From Candidatus Nanopelagicales bacterium (GTDB lineage Bacteria; Actinomycetota; Actinomycetes; S36-B12; UBA5976): DNA of 9,098 nt. Position 1 is the stretch's first letter. The number at the start of each line of letters is the position of its first letter. Positions 1 through 7,784 of the stretch are shown here, one piece after another. The notes beneath the pieces are model-generated. The model worked only from the letters and a program-made list of their open reading frames with translations. It searched no databases and was not told the origin of the DNA. The position numbers and the translations under genes were made by a program. The stretch is taken from NCBI GenBank assembly GCA_023254955.1, contig JALRKC010000029.1, positions 1-9,098 on the forward strand, read 5' to 3'.

Positions 1-1231
1 GCTGCCATGTTAGACAACCATATCTATTGGGGTAACGAACTTGGTATTGATGTAAGACGAATTACTTTTAAAAGAGTAATAGATATGAATGATCGGGCAC
101 TTCGTGAAATAGTTTCTTCTTTAGGTGGCCCAGGTAATGGATACCCGCGCGAGGCTGGTTTCGATATCACCGTAGCAAGCGAAGTCATGGCGATTTTGTG
201 TTTAGCAATGGATCTTGAAGATTTAGAACGTCGCCTAGGAAACATTGTGGTGGGTTATACCAGCTAAGCAATTAAATGCTGCCGGTGCTATGACGGTTTT
301 ATTAAAAGATGCAATGATGCCAAACTTGGTTCAAACTCTAGAAAACAATCCTGCTTTTGTTCATGGTGGACCATTTGCCAACATTGCTCATGGATGTAAC
401 ACAGTTCTAGCTACCGATACTGCGCTAAAACTTGGTGACTACGTTGTTACAGAAGCCGGATTCGGTGCAGATTTAGGTGCAGAAAAGTTTTTTGATATTA
501 AATGCCGTAAAGCAGATTTAAAACCAGAAGCTGTAGTAATTGTGGCAACAATCAGAGCGCTGAAAATGCATGGAGGGGTTGCAAAAGAAGATTTAGGTAA
601 AGAAAATGTGGCAGCAGTAAAGGCTGGATTAGAAAATCTTGGCCGCCATATTGAGAATGTTCAAAAATTTGGCGTTCCAGCCGTTGTTGCGGTAAACACC
701 TTTATTTCTGATACTCAAGATGAATTTGAAGCAGTAAAAAGTTATTGTGAAAATTTGTCAGTGTCTGCAATCAAGTGCACGCACTGGTCTGATGGCGGGG
801 CTGGAACTGAGGAATTAGCACACAAGGTTGTAGAAATCGCTGAATCCAATCAAGCTAACTTCAAACCTTTGTATTCAGATGACCTTCCTTTGTGGGACAA
901 AGTAAAGACAATCGCCACTGAAATTTATGGCGCAGCAGACATTTCCGCTGACAAAGCGATTGTTGAACAATTCAAATCTTTTGAGACTGCTGGCTACGGA
1001 AAATTCCCAATCTGCATGGCTAAAACTCAATACAGTTTCTCTACAGACCCAAACCTTAAAGGCGCGCCTTCCGGTCACACGGTTCAGATTCGCGAATTAA
1101 GGCTCTCGGCGGGTGCAGAATTTATTGTGGTGGTCACGGGCGAAATCATGACAATGCCAGGACTGCCAAGAGTTCCTGCTGCAGATTCGATTCATTTAGA
1201 TAATAAAGGTCAAATTCAAGGTCTTTTTTAG
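1..1231 (+). pseudogene. fhs: Formate-tetrahydrofolate ligase, 5'-partial and frameshifted
   Basis: Formate-THF ligase makes 10-formyl-THF from formate, ATP and THF in the cytoplasm and can run in reverse. The coding sequence is open at the window start; about 140 N-terminal residues, including the ATP-binding region, lie outside. Family landmarks follow in order: [22 protein letters not shown] and VVGYT in frame 1, then [79 protein letters not shown] and [12 protein letters not shown] in frame 2, ending GLF before TAG at 1229. The frame changes at about 262-265, where frame 1 reaches TAA (265-267). The C-terminal frame has no good start of its own: TTG at 245 lacks a Shine-Dalgarno and begins inside the conserved core. 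Outside the lesion both halves look well conserved, so the break is recent or an assembly artefact. The link to one-carbon metabolism fits the methylamine genes downstream. Confidence 0.9.
259..268 (+). other. Frame-breaking deletion junction inside fhs
   Basis: Frame 1 reads G-Y-T-S-stop at 253-267, while frame 2 resumes A-K-Q-L at 263. From memory of the family, VVGYT is normally followed by about seven residues of the pattern x-D-G-x-P-V-T and then A-K/G-D/Q-L. Here only one base separates the ACC of Thr from the GCT of Ala, so about 20 bp appear to be missing. A short GC microhomology (AGC before, GCT after) would suit slippage or end-joining. The ancestral sequence is inferred, not seen. 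Confidence 0.75.
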
Positions 1232-1234
1232 GTA

Positions 1235-1271
1235 TTGATTTTTTCTAGGCCCTACATCTACCGTGTAGGGC
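1235..1271 (+). promoter_or_regulatory. Probable leaderless iclR promoter with embedded dyad
   Basis: A -35-like TTGATT (1235-1240) lies 18 bp from a TACCGT (1259-1264) that fits the TANNNT -10 pattern. Seven bases later is the A of the iclR ATG, the spacing expected if transcription starts at the start codon. An 8-bp perfect inverted repeat, GCCCTACA (1249-1256) and TGTAGGGC (1264-1271), with a 7-nt centre, straddles the -10. No usable Shine-Dalgarno exists, because the AGGG in the right arm is only one base from ATG. The dyad would suit autoregulation by the IclR protein; that is inference. Confidence 0.5.
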
Positions 1272-2036
1272 ATGGGAAACAAAATTTCAAACAGCACCTC
1301 CCCCGTTCAATCTGTTGATCGTGCTTTAGAAATTCTTGAAATTCTCTCTGAAAAATCCGAAGCTGGCGTAACTGAAATCGCTCAAATTATTGGCGTGCAT
1401 AAATCAACGGTTTCTAGATTGATTGATGCATTAGTCCGCAGAGGATTAGTTGAGCAAATTTCAGATCGCGGAAAATTCAAATTAGGGATTGGGTTAATCA
1501 AACTTGCTGGCTCTGCCAGTGCCCAGTTAGATTCGGTGATGCAAGCACGACCTTTAGCGAAAGCATTAGCAGAAAAATTTGGTGAAACAGTAAATATTGC
1601 AACTTTAGATGGAAAAGAAGTTTTGTATCTAGATCAAGTTGTTAGCCCAAATACAATCAGCATGCGAACTTGGGTTGGTAAACGTGTGCCAGCTCATGCC
1701 ACAGCGACAGGTAAAGTTTTAACTGCTTGGTTGCCAGAAAAAAATCGTATTGAGTTAATTCCAAGAAAATGGGTAAAGCTTGCAAAAAACACCATAACTG
1801 ATCCCAAGAGGTTAGAGGTAGAACTTGCTGAAGTTCGAAAAAATGGATTTGCCGTTGCAGTCGATGAACTTGAAGAAGAATTAGTAGCGATAGCGGCTCC
1901 CATCAAAAATAGCCATAAAGAGGTAGTGGCGGCAATCGCGATTTCTGGGCCAGCCTTTCGAATGCATAAGAAGGAATTCCCTAATATTTCAAAAGCTTTA
2001 ATCGAAGCTGCACAAAAAATTCACCTAAATCTTTAA
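1272..2036 (+). CDS. IclR-family transcriptional regulator
   Basis: This 254-residue protein has the standard IclR length and two-domain plan. Residues ~12-70 form the winged helix-turn-helix (SVDRALEILEIL at 14-25, recognition helix around GVHKSTVSRLIDAL at 41-54, wing around RGKFKLG at 66-72). Residues ~85-250 form the effector-binding domain, with the conserved VGKRVPAHATATGKVLTAWL at 135-154 and the late acidic/hydrophobic segment around DELEEELVAIAAPI at 198-211. The start is fixed: the next in-frame codon group upstream contains TAG (1266-1268) and no ATG, GTG or TTG follows for many codons. It sits 40 nt after fhs and 99 nt before the aldehyde dehydrogenase, so it probably controls the methylamine genes and perhaps itself. 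IclR proteins sense small metabolites and may repress or activate; the ligand cannot be read from the sequence. Confidence 0.93.
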   Translation: MGNKISNSTSPVQSVDRALEILEILSEKSEAGVTEIAQIIGVHKSTVSRLIDALVRRGLVEQISDRGKFKLGIGLIKLAGSASAQLDSVMQARPLAKALAEKFGETVNIATLDGKEVLYLDQVVSPNTISMRTWVGKRVPAHATATGKVLTAWLPEKNRIELIPRKWVKLAKNTITDPKRLEVELAEVRKNGFAVAVDELEEELVAIAAPIKNSHKEVVAAIAISGPAFRMHKKEFPNISKALIEAAQKIHLNL

Positions 2037-2053
2037 AAAATTTCCCCAAAGCC

Positions 2054-2082
2054 TTGACCTCACCGCTTTGATTGACCATGCT
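2054..2082 (+). promoter_or_regulatory. Candidate promoter of the aldehyde dehydrogenase-transporter operon
   Basis: TTGACC (2054-2059) matches five of six bases of the -35 consensus. CATGCT (2077-2082), 17 bp downstream, is only a weak -10. The element TGACC recurs at 2055, 2073 and 2085 in direct orientation, which could be regulator contacts or chance. The 99-nt gap after iclR, followed by a tightly coupled gene set, makes a promoter here likely; the exact hexamers are uncertain. Confidence 0.4.
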
Positions 2083-2102
2083 TGTGACCTAAAGAAACAA
2101 CA

Positions 2103-2114
2103 AGTTGCGCAATT
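2103..2114. promoter_or_regulatory. TTGCGCAA palindrome upstream of the aldehyde dehydrogenase
   Basis: TTGCGCAA (2105-2112) is a perfect 8-bp palindrome; the flanking A at 2103 and T at 2114 also pair across one mismatch. It lies between the candidate promoter and the ribosome binding site, a position where a bound repressor would block elongation. A related AGTTGC/GCAACT dyad with a wider centre occurs upstream of the flavoprotein gene at 7785-7803. Its role as an operator is inferred. Confidence 0.35.
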
Positions 2115-2120
2115 CTCAAC

Positions 2121-2129
2121 AAAGGGAGG
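2121..2129 (+). promoter_or_regulatory. Shine-Dalgarno that points to a TTG start
   Basis: AAAGGGAGG is a strong ribosome binding site, but its last G directly touches the ATG at 2130, leaving no spacer. The in-frame TTG at 2136 lies 6 nt after the GGAGG core, which is ordinary spacing. I therefore prefer the TTG, which shortens the protein by two residues. Confidence 0.65.
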
Positions 2130-2135
2130 ATGCAG

Positions 2136-3617
2136 TTGCTGTCACTTTTGATTGACGGGAACCGAGTTACTGCCAAATCTGGTCAAACTCGAAAAATATT
2201 TAATCCCGCAACTGGAGAATTTGTTGTTGAAGCTGCTGAAGCAGACCAAGCCGATACCTTGCTTGCCATTGATTCAGCAAAACGTGCATTCGAAAATTCT
2301 GAATGGAAAAGTAGTTCTAGCAAAGACCGCGCCCAAATTTTACGAAAAACTGCTGAAATTTTAAGAAGAGATAAGTCACAAATTGCTAAGGCTGAATCCT
2401 TAGATACCGGCAAAAGATTTGTTGAAAGCGAATATGACATTGATGATGTAGTAAACGTTTTTGAATACTACGCCGATTTAGCTGAAAATCTAACTAACAG
2501 AATCAACAAAGTCAACCGAGATAACATTGAAAGTCGAATTGAATTTGAACCGGTTGGTGTTTGCGGGTTGATAACTCCTTGGAATTACCCACTCTTGCAA
2601 GCTAGCTGGAAGGTTGCACCAGCAATTGCTGCCGGATGTACTTTTGTACTTAAGCCCAGCGAATTAACTCCCACCACCACTTCTATGTTGATGGATGCTT
2701 TGGCTGAGGCTGGTTTACCTGCTGGAGTTGGAAATCTAATTCTTGGCGCAGGCGCAGCTGCGGGATCTTTGCTAAGCGAACACCCAGATGTTGATTTTGT
2801 TTCATTTACCGGCGGAGTTGCAACCGGAAAGCACATTATGAAAACCGCGAGCCAAACGGTAAAGAAAGTCGCCCTGGAACTAGGTGGTAAAAACCCAAAT
2901 ATTATTTTTGCTGATGCCGATCTTCCGGCCGCGATTGACAATGCACTTACTGCGGTGTTTTTACATTCGGGGCAGGTTTGCTCGGCAGGCGCTCGCTTAA
3001 TCGTTGAAAAATCAATTCACGACAAAGTTGTAAATGAAATAGCTAATCGAGCAGAAAAGATAGTTCTAGGCGGACCTTTCGAAGCTAATGCGGAAACGGG
3101 TTCGTTAATTAGTAAGGGTCATTTAGAAAAAATAGAAAAATATGTAGAAAATGCCATTAAAGAAGGAGCAAAGTTAGTTGCCGGTGGCAGACGCCCTTCT
3201 GAATCACACTTACAAGATGGTTACTTTTATCGTCCGACAGTTCTTGATGATTGCAATAGCAAAATGCAATGTGTACAAGACGAATCATTTGGGCCGATAC
3301 TTACTGTAGAAACTTTTGAGACTGAAGTTCAAGCAATCTCAATCGCCAATGACACTATTTACGGCTTAGCTGGTGCGGTGTGGAGTCAAGATTCTGAAAA
3401 ATCAAATCGTGTGGCTAAGGCTTTACGCCACGGGACTATCTGGATTAATGATTATCACCCATATGTTCCTCAAGCTGAATGGGGTGGTTTTAAGCAATCA
3501 GGAGTTGGTCGCGAGTTAGGGCCAAGTGGGTTAGCAGAATATCTTGAACCAAAACATATTTGGCAGAACCTCAAACCTGCACCGAGTGGATGGTTTAGTG
3601 AAGGAGATCTTTCATGA
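2136..3617 (+). CDS. gbsA: Betaine-aldehyde dehydrogenase (GbsA/BetB-like, NAD(P)+-dependent)
   Basis: The expected reaction is oxidation of betaine aldehyde to glycine betaine in the cytoplasm. The 493-residue product has the full aldehyde dehydrogenase length. Visible motifs, numbered from TTG: ITPWNYP with the catalytic-pocket Asn at 150, FTGG of the nucleotide-binding fold, LELGGKNPN with the general base Glu at 248, GQVCSAG with the nucleophile Cys at 282, and [12 protein letters not shown] and [13 protein letters not shown] near the C-terminus. The strings [20 protein letters not shown] and WINDYHPY closely resemble Bacillus GbsA as I recall it, which favours betaine aldehyde over a generic aldehyde. 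ATG at 2130 is the alternative start. The 3' end overlaps the transporter ATPase by 4 nt (ATGA), so translation is probably coupled. No choline-oxidising enzyme is present, so substrate supply is unknown. The aldehyde dehydrogenase family is certain; exact substrate is likely but unproven. Confidence 0.9.
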   Translation: MLSLLIDGNRVTAKSGQTRKIFNPATGEFVVEAAEADQADTLLAIDSAKRAFENSEWKSSSSKDRAQILRKTAEILRRDKSQIAKAESLDTGKRFVESEYDIDDVVNVFEYYADLAENLTNRINKVNRDNIESRIEFEPVGVCGLITPWNYPLLQASWKVAPAIAAGCTFVLKPSELTPTTTSMLMDALAEAGLPAGVGNLILGAGAAAGSLLSEHPDVDFVSFTGGVATGKHIMKTASQTVKKVALELGGKNPNIIFADADLPAAIDNALTAVFLHSGQVCSAGARLIVEKSIHDKVVNEIANRAEKIVLGGPFEANAETGSLISKGHLEKIEKYVENAIKEGAKLVAGGRRPSESHLQDGYFYRPTVLDDCNSKMQCVQDESFGPILTVETFETEVQAISIANDTIYGLAGAVWSQDSEKSNRVAKALRHGTIWINDYHPYVPQAEWGGFKQSGVGRELGPSGLAEYLEPKHIWQNLKPAPSGWFSEGDLS

Positions 3618-4651
3618 CTGAAATAAATAGTGAAGCTGCAATCTCGGTTAGAAATTTATGGAAGGTATTTGGCCCAAAGCCAGAGGCAATTATCGATAGT
3701 GAAGATGCCAAACTCCCTCGTGCTGAGTTGATGAAAAAAACTGGTAATACCGCGGCAGTGGTTGATGTCTCATTTGATGTTGCACCAAATGAAGTTTTCG
3801 TGGTTATGGGGCTTTCTGGCTCTGGCAAATCAACTTTAGTTCGCTGCCTTACTCGCTTAATTGAACCCACTTCTGGAAGTGTAAACATATTAGGTGAAGA
3901 TATTTTGAAGGTAAATACTTCAAGACTTCGTGAATTGCGCAGAACTAAATTCTCTATGGTCTTTCAACATTTTGGATTATTACCACACAGAAAAGTAATC
4001 GATAATATTGCTTATGCTCTAGAAGTTAATGGGGTAAAAAAAGAGACCAGGCATAAAAGGGCACAAGAAGTTATCGAATTAGTTGGATTAGCTGGTTATG
4101 GCAATTCATACCCTGAGCAACTTTCTGGAGGTATGCAACAGCGAGTTGGTCTTGCGAGAGCCCTAGCTGTAGATCCAGCAGTTTTGTTTTTGGATGAACC
4201 ATTTTCTGCACTTGACCCGTTGATTAGGCGAGATATGCAGGCAGAAATCATTCGCCTTCACAAAGAAGTTGGCAAAACAATGGTGTTCATTACGCACGAT
4301 CTTTCAGAGGCTATGAAACTTGGAGATCGCATCGCAATTATGAGAGATGGCGCCGTTGTGCAAATGGATACACCAGAAAATTTAGTGGCAAATCCTGCTG
4401 ATGATTATGTAGCAAACTTTATGAAGGATATTCCAAAATCTCATGTGCTCTGTTTAAAGACTATCGCTCGACCGGCAAAGCCGGGTGAAGCAACCGACGG
4501 CCCAGAACTTGATGGTGACACCATTATTAAAGAAGCGTCTCCCATAATTGTAGGCTCACCGAAACCCATTCGAGTTTCTCTAAATAACAAACCTTTAGGA
4601 GTTGTCACCAGTGATGATGTTCTCAGATTAATCTCAGGAGAAGCTCGGTGA
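3614..4651 (+). CDS. proV: Glycine betaine/proline-type ABC transporter, ATP-binding protein
   Basis: This cytoplasmic ATPase powers import through the next gene's permease. In its 345 residues I see Walker [10 protein letters not shown] (66-74), Q-loop Gln118 in [11 protein letters not shown], signature LSGGMQQR (170-177), Walker B VLFLDEP (190-196) with Glu195, D-loop SALD (198-201) and switch His228 in ITHD. The N-terminal insert before Walker A ([11 protein letters not shown] and an acidic helix, ~14-45) is typical of ProV/OpuAA. ProV proteins are usually about 400 residues with a tandem CBS pair. Here only ~65 residues follow the ATPase core, with one recognisable CBS-like end ([17 protein letters not shown], 324-340). 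The ionic-strength sensing linked to CBS pairs in OpuA-type systems may therefore be weak or absent, which would suit a nutritional role. ATG lies behind GAAGGAG and overlaps the upstream stop; the 3' end overlaps the permease (GTGA). Confidence 0.93.
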   Translation: MTEINSEAAISVRNLWKVFGPKPEAIIDSEDAKLPRAELMKKTGNTAAVVDVSFDVAPNEVFVVMGLSGSGKSTLVRCLTRLIEPTSGSVNILGEDILKVNTSRLRELRRTKFSMVFQHFGLLPHRKVIDNIAYALEVNGVKKETRHKRAQEVIELVGLAGYGNSYPEQLSGGMQQRVGLARALAVDPAVLFLDEPFSALDPLIRRDMQAEIIRLHKEVGKTMVFITHDLSEAMKLGDRIAIMRDGAVVQMDTPENLVANPADDYVANFMKDIPKSHVLCLKTIARPAKPGEATDGPELDGDTIIKEASPIIVGSPKPIRVSLNNKPLGVVTSDDVLRLISGEAR

Positions 4652-6612
4652 CCACTCTGGTTAATCAAGCGTCGACAAAAAGCTTATTGAAAATTCGGAG
4701 GCTTTATTTATTTTTAATAGTTTTTGTTGGCTGGACTCTATTAGCAACAATTTTTCGTGGTCGTTCAACTTTAGAACTACCCACAGCAGAAAATTCAAGT
4801 TTCACAGCGAGGCTCGAAGCAATAGCTGGATCAATTCGGGCAGGAAGATTTGAAAACCCTGCATTTATTTATTTTTTCAACCCACTGCGTGAAATTATCG
4901 ACGGGTTTGTTCAATTAATAAGAGAAATCTTTGCCATTCCGGTCTCGGGCTCAATAATTCCGTTAATTGGTTGGCTGGGAGTTATTGGAATCGTCGCTTT
5001 CATCGTTTACGCATCAAGCAACACAAGAATTGCAACGTTAGCCGTCGTCTTACTGTTGGCAACTGGATTTTTAGACATGTGGAATTTCACCATGGATACT
5101 CTTGCGATGACATTGGCAGCAGTGCTTTTATCTTTGGCAATTGGTATTCCACTTGGAATTTGGGCAGGGCTTTCAGATCGGGCTCTTGCTGTTATGCGAC
5201 CGTTTTTAGATTTAGCGCAAATAGTTCCAACTTTGGTTTACTTAGCTCCTTTAGCTTTGTTCTTTTTAATTGGTGCAGCTTCAGCAACTATTGCCACCAT
5301 GATCTACTCAATCCCTATCGCTGTTAGGTATACCTCTACAGCAATTCGCGGTATTAATAAAGCACCGGTTGAAGCAGCAGTATCAATGGGTTCAACAAAA
5401 ATGCAGTCTTTAAAAAAAGTTCAATTGCCGATTGCTAAACAAACAATTATCTTAGGAGTAAATCAAACAGTAATGGCAGCGTTATCTTTCGTCGTCATTG
5501 CCGCGTTAATTGGTGCTCCCGGTTTGGGTGAACCAGTAATTGATGCACTCACTATTAGAAATGTTGGCGAAGGCTTTGTTGCTGGACTTGCCGTAGTTTT
5601 TTTGGCCATCATGCTTGATCGTTCTACCAGCGCAGCAGTAAAAAGTTCAAAATCTTTTGTGCCGCCAACTCAAAAAGAAATAAATGCTCGTCGAATAAAA
5701 GTTTTACTAATGGGTATTGTGGCAATCGTCTCTGTTTATTTATCTAGAACTTACCTTTGGGCGGCTATCTGGCCTGAGAATTTAAATGTCTATAACCAAG
5801 TAGCTAACGCTACTAATTTAGTAGTTGAATTCGCGACTACTCAACTTTATTACTTAACTATTGGATTTAGAGACTTTATTACAATCGGTCTTTTAAATCC
5901 ACTTCAGAATTTGCTCTCAAACGCACCCTGGTTTTTGACAGTAGGGGCAATAATGCTTTTTGCTTCCATAATTGGGGGCTGGAAAGTATCGCTCCTTTCA
6001 CTGGGCTTGATGTTGGGAATTGTTTATACCGGTTTATGGAATGACACGATGATCACCTTGACACAGGTACTAGTTGCTACTTTGCTCACCATGATTTTAG
6101 GCGTAACAGTTGGGGTTTGGATTGGGCGCAGTGAGAAGGCCGATGCGGCAATTAGGCCAATATTAGATGCTGGCCAAACTCTGCCAGCTTTCGTTTATTT
6201 GATTCCTATGTTGGGACTATTTGGCCCGAGTAGATTTACCGCAATTGCTACCGGAATTGTTTATTCAATTCCGGTTGTGACAAAAATTGTTGCCGACGGA
6301 ATTAAAAATGTTCCAAAGTCAATGATTGAAGCTGCCATCTCAAATGGTTCCACATCGTGGCAAGTTATTACCAAGGTGCAACTACCGGCAGCTAAACGAT
6401 TTTTGCTCTTGGCGATCAACCAAGGATTAATTTATGTATTAGCCGTAGTAATTATTGGTGCGTTTGTGGGCGCTGGTGGTTTAGGATATTTGATTCTTTT
6501 AGGTGCATCAAAGCCAGAATTACAAGGAAAAGGGCTCGCTTCTGGCATCGCAATCTTGCTTCTGGGAGTTATGGTTGATCGTATAGCCCAAGCAGGTGCA
6601 AAAAACAAATGA
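4648..6612 (+). CDS. proW: Fused double ProW-like glycine betaine ABC permease
   Basis: This integral membrane protein forms the translocation channel. At 654 residues it is about twice the core size of a single ProW/OpuAB permease and carries two homologous domains. The first (~145-330) has an EAA loop with E242-A-A, G248 and LP at 260-261; the second (~465-650) has E561-A-A, G567 and LP at 579-580, with identical spacing. Each half has an IWAG/VWIG segment, a VPTLVY or LPAFVY segment, a YSIP segment and a terminal L/VDR motif ([18 protein letters not shown]). Each is preceded by its own N-terminal extension with one or more membrane helices. One polypeptide could thus supply both channel subunits, where single ProW proteins act as homodimers. 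GTG at 4648 overlaps the ATPase stop (GTGA), implying coupled translation. The exact helix count needs a topology predictor; substrate range cannot be read here. Confidence 0.92.
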   Translation: MTTLVNQASTKSLLKIRRLYLFLIVFVGWTLLATIFRGRSTLELPTAENSSFTARLEAIAGSIRAGRFENPAFIYFFNPLREIIDGFVQLIREIFAIPVSGSIIPLIGWLGVIGIVAFIVYASSNTRIATLAVVLLLATGFLDMWNFTMDTLAMTLAAVLLSLAIGIPLGIWAGLSDRALAVMRPFLDLAQIVPTLVYLAPLALFFLIGAASATIATMIYSIPIAVRYTSTAIRGINKAPVEAAVSMGSTKMQSLKKVQLPIAKQTIILGVNQTVMAALSFVVIAALIGAPGLGEPVIDALTIRNVGEGFVAGLAVVFLAIMLDRSTSAAVKSSKSFVPPTQKEINARRIKVLLMGIVAIVSVYLSRTYLWAAIWPENLNVYNQVANATNLVVEFATTQLYYLTIGFRDFITIGLLNPLQNLLSNAPWFLTVGAIMLFASIIGGWKVSLLSLGLMLGIVYTGLWNDTMITLTQVLVATLLTMILGVTVGVWIGRSEKADAAIRPILDAGQTLPAFVYLIPMLGLFGPSRFTAIATGIVYSIPVVTKIVADGIKNVPKSMIEAAISNGSTSWQVITKVQLPAAKRFLLLAINQGLIYVLAVVIIGAFVGAGGLGYLILLGASKPELQGKGLASGIAILLLGVMVDRIAQAGAKNK

Positions 6613-6620
6613 TTTTTTTA

Positions 6621-6680
6621 GGTAACGATTTGGACAAGGTTTCAAAAATTCATCACATGATGAGTTTTTGATTGGTTACC
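6621..6680. repeat. Inverted GGTAAC/GTTACC repeat flanking the intergenic hairpin
   Basis: GGTAAC at 6621-6626 is mirrored by GTTACC at 6675-6680. The pair encloses the hairpin at 6642-6671, giving a nested inverted-repeat arrangement in the permease-binding protein gap. A further GGTAA lies at 6686-6690. This may be paired operator half-sites or chance in AT-rich DNA. Confidence 0.35.
6642..6671 (+). terminator. Long AT-rich hairpin, possible partial terminator/attenuator
   Basis: A 13-bp stem (6642-6654 with 6659-6671) with one T-G wobble and a 4-nt ACAT loop lies 29 nt after the permease stop. The right arm contains a run of five T and the left arm a run of five A, so the core TCATC/GATGA stem followed by GTTTTT resembles a weak intrinsic terminator. 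It has few GC pairs, so complete termination is unlikely. A processing or stability element that raises binding-protein mRNA over the permease message is an equally good reading. Confidence 0.45.
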
Positions 6681-6693
6681 ATATCGGTAATCA
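6673..6693. promoter_or_regulatory. Operator-like dyad upstream of the binding protein
   Basis: TGGTTACC (6673-6680) and GGTAATCA (6686-6693) form a dyad with 7 of 8 matched positions around ATATC, ending seven bases before the Shine-Dalgarno. A TACCAT (6677-6682) inside it fits TANNNT and could be a -10, but I find no convincing -35 at the right distance. A regulator bound here would overlap promoter or leader. IclR is the nearest candidate; this is inference. Confidence 0.35.
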
Positions 6694-6710
6694 TCTTTAA
6701 AGGAGGGTGA

Positions 6711-7703
6711 ATGAAGTTAAGAATGAACACACGCAATGCGTTTGTTTCTCTCTTAATCGCTCTAGGTCTTTTGCTCTCAGCGTGTAGTGGAGCAGGTGTT
6801 GATCAGCAAGCAGCTGAAGAGACCTCTGACACAACTACAACTGAGGAAACTACTGAGGTAGCAGCAGCAGATTGCGGCGAGTGGACTATTGCAATGCACG
6901 CCTGGGTTGGCTATACGGCATCTGCACAGGTATTAACAAACATTGGTGAAGAACTTGGTTGCACAATTAATCAAGTCAAGCTCGATGAAGCTGGCGTTAC
7001 CTATGACGCTATGGAAGCTGGTTCAGCTGACGTAATCGTTGAAGACTGGGGCGGCGGACGCTGGCAAGAATGGGTAGACCGCGGCCAGGTTATTGAGGTT
7101 GGACCAAACGGAAATGTTGGCAAGATCGGCATGTTCGTTCCAGCTTGGATGGCTGAAGAGTATCCAGACATTACAGATGCTGCGAACCTAAATAACTACG
7201 CAGAACTGTTTGCAAATTCTGAATCAGGTGGCAAGGGTGCCTGGTACGAAGGTCCTCCGGGCTACACCACTGTTGGCGAGAAAATGATCGCCGCGGGAGA
7301 CCTAAACTTCCAAGTTATCTCAACTGGATCTGAAGCAGCATTGATTGAATTGTTTACCAATGCAGTCAATAACAAAGAAGCTGCCCTTGGATACTGGTGG
7401 GAGCCACATCCATTATTCGCAACACTTGATCTAGTTCGTGTGAACTGGCCAGCTAGTGATTGGGCCTCGACTGAAGAAGCCGATGGCACCACTGACTACC
7501 CAGAAACACCACTAATCAAACTTGCGAGCAAGAATTTGATTGATTCTGGAGATCCATTTGCGAACTTAGTTCAAAACTGGGCCTGGACCAATGCAGATCA
7601 AAACCAAGTCGCAGCAGATATTGAAGGCGGCATGGACCCAGCAGATGCAGCACAAAAGTGGATCGATGCAAATCGCGCCACTGTTGATGGCTGGATTAGC
7701 TAA
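6711..7703 (+). CDS. Glycine betaine-type ABC transporter substrate-binding lipoprotein
   Basis: This extracytoplasmic binding protein should deliver quaternary amines to the transporter encoded just upstream. Residues 1-24 are a signal peptide with lipobox LSAC, so Cys25 would be lipidated and anchor it to the membrane. A Thr/Glu-rich linker (~31-50) precedes the OpuAC-type fold that starts at CGEWTIAMHAWVGY. Aromatic residues that could form the cation-binding cage include W65, W113/W118 in EDWGGGRW, W178/Y179 near GPPGY, and W229/W230 in YWWEPH; which ones contact ligand needs structure. Cys55 and Cys84 could form a disulfide. A strong AGGAGG (6701-6706) sits 4 nt before ATG, and a second Met at codon 5 is possible. 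Codon choice looks richer in C-ending codons than its neighbours, as expected for high expression. Glycine betaine is the likeliest ligand; choline, dimethylglycine or another methylated compound is possible. Confidence 0.9.
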   Translation: MKLRMNTRNAFVSLLIALGLLLSACSGAGVDQQAAEETSDTTTTEETTEVAAADCGEWTIAMHAWVGYTASAQVLTNIGEELGCTINQVKLDEAGVTYDAMEAGSADVIVEDWGGGRWQEWVDRGQVIEVGPNGNVGKIGMFVPAWMAEEYPDITDAANLNNYAELFANSESGGKGAWYEGPPGYTTVGEKMIAAGDLNFQVISTGSEAALIELFTNAVNNKEAALGYWWEPHPLFATLDLVRVNWPASDWASTEEADGTTDYPETPLIKLASKNLIDSGDPFANLVQNWAWTNADQNQVAADIEGGMDPADAAQKWIDANRATVDGWIS

Positions 7704-7714
7704 AAGTTAAAAAT

Positions 7715-7753
7715 AAAAAAGCGGTGGGCTCTTGACGAGTCCACCGCTTTTTT
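7715..7753 (+). terminator. Strong rho-independent terminator after the binding protein
   Basis: An 11-bp stem (GCGGTGGGCTC at 7721-7731 with GAGTCCACCGC at 7737-7747, one G-T wobble) closes a 5-nt TTGAC loop. Six T follow at 7748-7753 and six A precede at 7715-7720, so it could also work on the opposite strand. It begins 11 nt after the binding-protein stop and separates that gene from the flavoprotein, which must have its own promoter. Confidence 0.93.
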
Positions 7754-7784
7754 GTAACGATAAGGTGTTGCATCATTAGGTTAA

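Noticed and set aside
7..267. The first fhs fragment as a small stand-alone gene
   Set aside because: It opens in frame at the window edge, its motifs are internal parts of formate-THF ligase, and the missing continuation follows in the next frame.
1249..1271. The dyad before iclR as a terminator for fhs
   Set aside because: No T run follows on either strand, and the right arm runs directly into the iclR start codon.
2585..2941. Antisense open frame opposite the aldehyde dehydrogenase
   Set aside because: It lies across conserved catalytic motifs of the + strand gene and has no independent support.
3595..3888. Antisense open frame opposite the ATPase gene
   Set aside because: It mirrors the conserved Walker A region, has no recognisable domain, and is fully explained by codon structure on the + strand.
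4971..5327. Alternate-frame open reading frame inside the permease
   Set aside because: It overlaps the well-conserved first permease domain, and its Cys/Phe/Ser-rich product looks like an out-of-frame shadow.
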